Assembly (NCBI RefSeq): GCF_000174015.1 | Contig: NZ_ACFE01000003.1 | Span: forward strand, 182,148 to 246,147 | DNA length: 64,000 bases | Direction of reading: 5' to 3' | Source of the DNA: Lancefieldella rimae ATCC 49626 | GTDB taxonomy: Bacteria; Actinomycetota; Coriobacteriia; Coriobacteriales; Atopobiaceae | In this document: positions 63,811 through 64,000 of the stretch, in pieces | Layout: each line of letters begins with the position of its first letter | How positions within the stretch are numbered: the first letter of the stretch is position 1 | Translations under genes and position numbers: made by a program | The notes under the pieces: model-generated | Database searches by the model: none | Told to the model about the DNA's origin: nothing | Seen by the model: the letters and a program-made list of their open reading frames with translations, nothing else

Positions 63811-63903
63811 TGTGCTATTTCCCCTATATTTCCCAATGAAGCAAAACGAGGTCTTAGCGTGTTTTCAAAAAGCACAGATCAGATAGGGAGTATCCCCGAG
63901 TAA

Positions 63904-64000
63904 GTGAAAAAGCACGCGAACAAAGCAAGCAGCAAGGCCGGCAGGTACAAGATACGCGCATGGGGATATGCAACCCAAGATAAACTGCCGAGAGATATAA
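63904..64000 (+). CDS. Possible 5' end of a gene running off the window
   Basis: From GTG 63904, directly after an in-frame TAA, an open frame reads KKHANKASSKAGRYKIRAWG... to the edge. The basic start could be the N-region of a long signal peptide. The ribosome-binding site (AGGGAG) is too far upstream, so this is weak. Confidence 0.2.
   Translation, partial: MKKHANKASSKAGRYKIRAWGYATQDKLPRDI

Larger units (their letters stand above)
63073..63903. other. Gene-poor region with repeats
   Basis: No supportable gene. It contains an AT-rich stretch (63180-63290), a 17-codon frame at 63309 with ACGGAG upstream, a short open stretch (63370-63480) without start, the 15-C tract, and two TTTAGTGGTG-type repeat units near the right edge. 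It could be the leader of a gene beyond the window or decayed DNA. Confidence 0.5.

Noticed and set aside
1..64000. Search for rRNA, tRNA genes and intact insertion sequences
   Set aside because: No rRNA or tRNA signature other than ssrA was seen, and no transposase or integrase frame is present.

Overview
The window looks like a chromosome segment of a mid-GC actinobacterium of the class Coriobacteriia, probably close to Lancefieldella/Atopobium or Olsenella. The signs are a TsaB-RimI-TsaD fusion, a large regulator ending in a bacterial transcriptional activator domain (BTAD), actinobacterial-style housekeeping genes, base composition near the mid-40s percent GC, and frequent GTG/TTG starts. 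The genus is inferred; no rRNA is present to prove it. Most genes lie on the minus strand.

Layout. 1-5.6 kb: 3' part of nadE, the t6A fusion gene, a RelE/YefM-type toxin-antitoxin pair and a free-methionine sulfoxide reductase. 5.7-15 kb: a maltodextrin/glycogen operon (binding protein, two permeases, MsmX-type ATPase, malQ, glgP) with a divergent GntR regulator. 15-20 kb: pepF, a glycerophosphodiesterase and an MFS transporter. 20-26.9 kb: an unrecognised protein, then an alkaline-phosphatase-fold membrane enzyme and a YidC-TagF fusion that probably handle a cell-surface glycopolymer, and a LacI regulator. 27-35.3 kb: UPF0210 protein, YdcF-like protein, a second and a third toxin-antitoxin pair around a Na+/H+ antiporter and a nitroreductase, then a ComEC-like hydrolase with DUF3006. 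35.4-39 kb: a flotillin with patches of high GC followed by two clearly high-GC genes, a sign of recombination with a GC-rich relative. 39.2-44.7 kb: accessory DNA (flavodoxin/SCP2/membrane fusion with PadR, frameshifted metallo-hydrolase, methyltransferase, mobile-element debris, EXLDI protein, truncated TfoX) ending exactly at the 3' end of ssrA (tmRNA). 45-52.3 kb: ssrA, an exported protein, a duplicated and truncated DUF1275 gene separated by a repeat array, rubredoxin, smpB, a TPR protein and rnr, so the trans-translation genes are clustered. 52.4-59.7 kb: amidohydrolase remnant, ftsX/ftsE, yitT, prfB, secA. 59.9-64 kb: a BTAD regulator and about 1 kb of gene-poor DNA with repeats and a 15-C tract.

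The most interesting signal is not a gene. The 7-mer CGAGAAG/CTTCTCG (extended GGCGAGAAGTRC) occurs roughly 68 times by eye, about one per kb, in all reading frames and both orientations. Inverted pairs form transcription-terminator-like hairpins, and the motif is nearly absent from the ssrA-linked accessory DNA. That is how DNA uptake sequences behave in Neisseria and Haemophilus. A second regulatory signal is a triple direct repeat with exact 11-bp period (TATYTGAC) upstream of the BTAD regulator and again upstream of a toxin-antitoxin operon, the geometry expected for SARP-type regulators.
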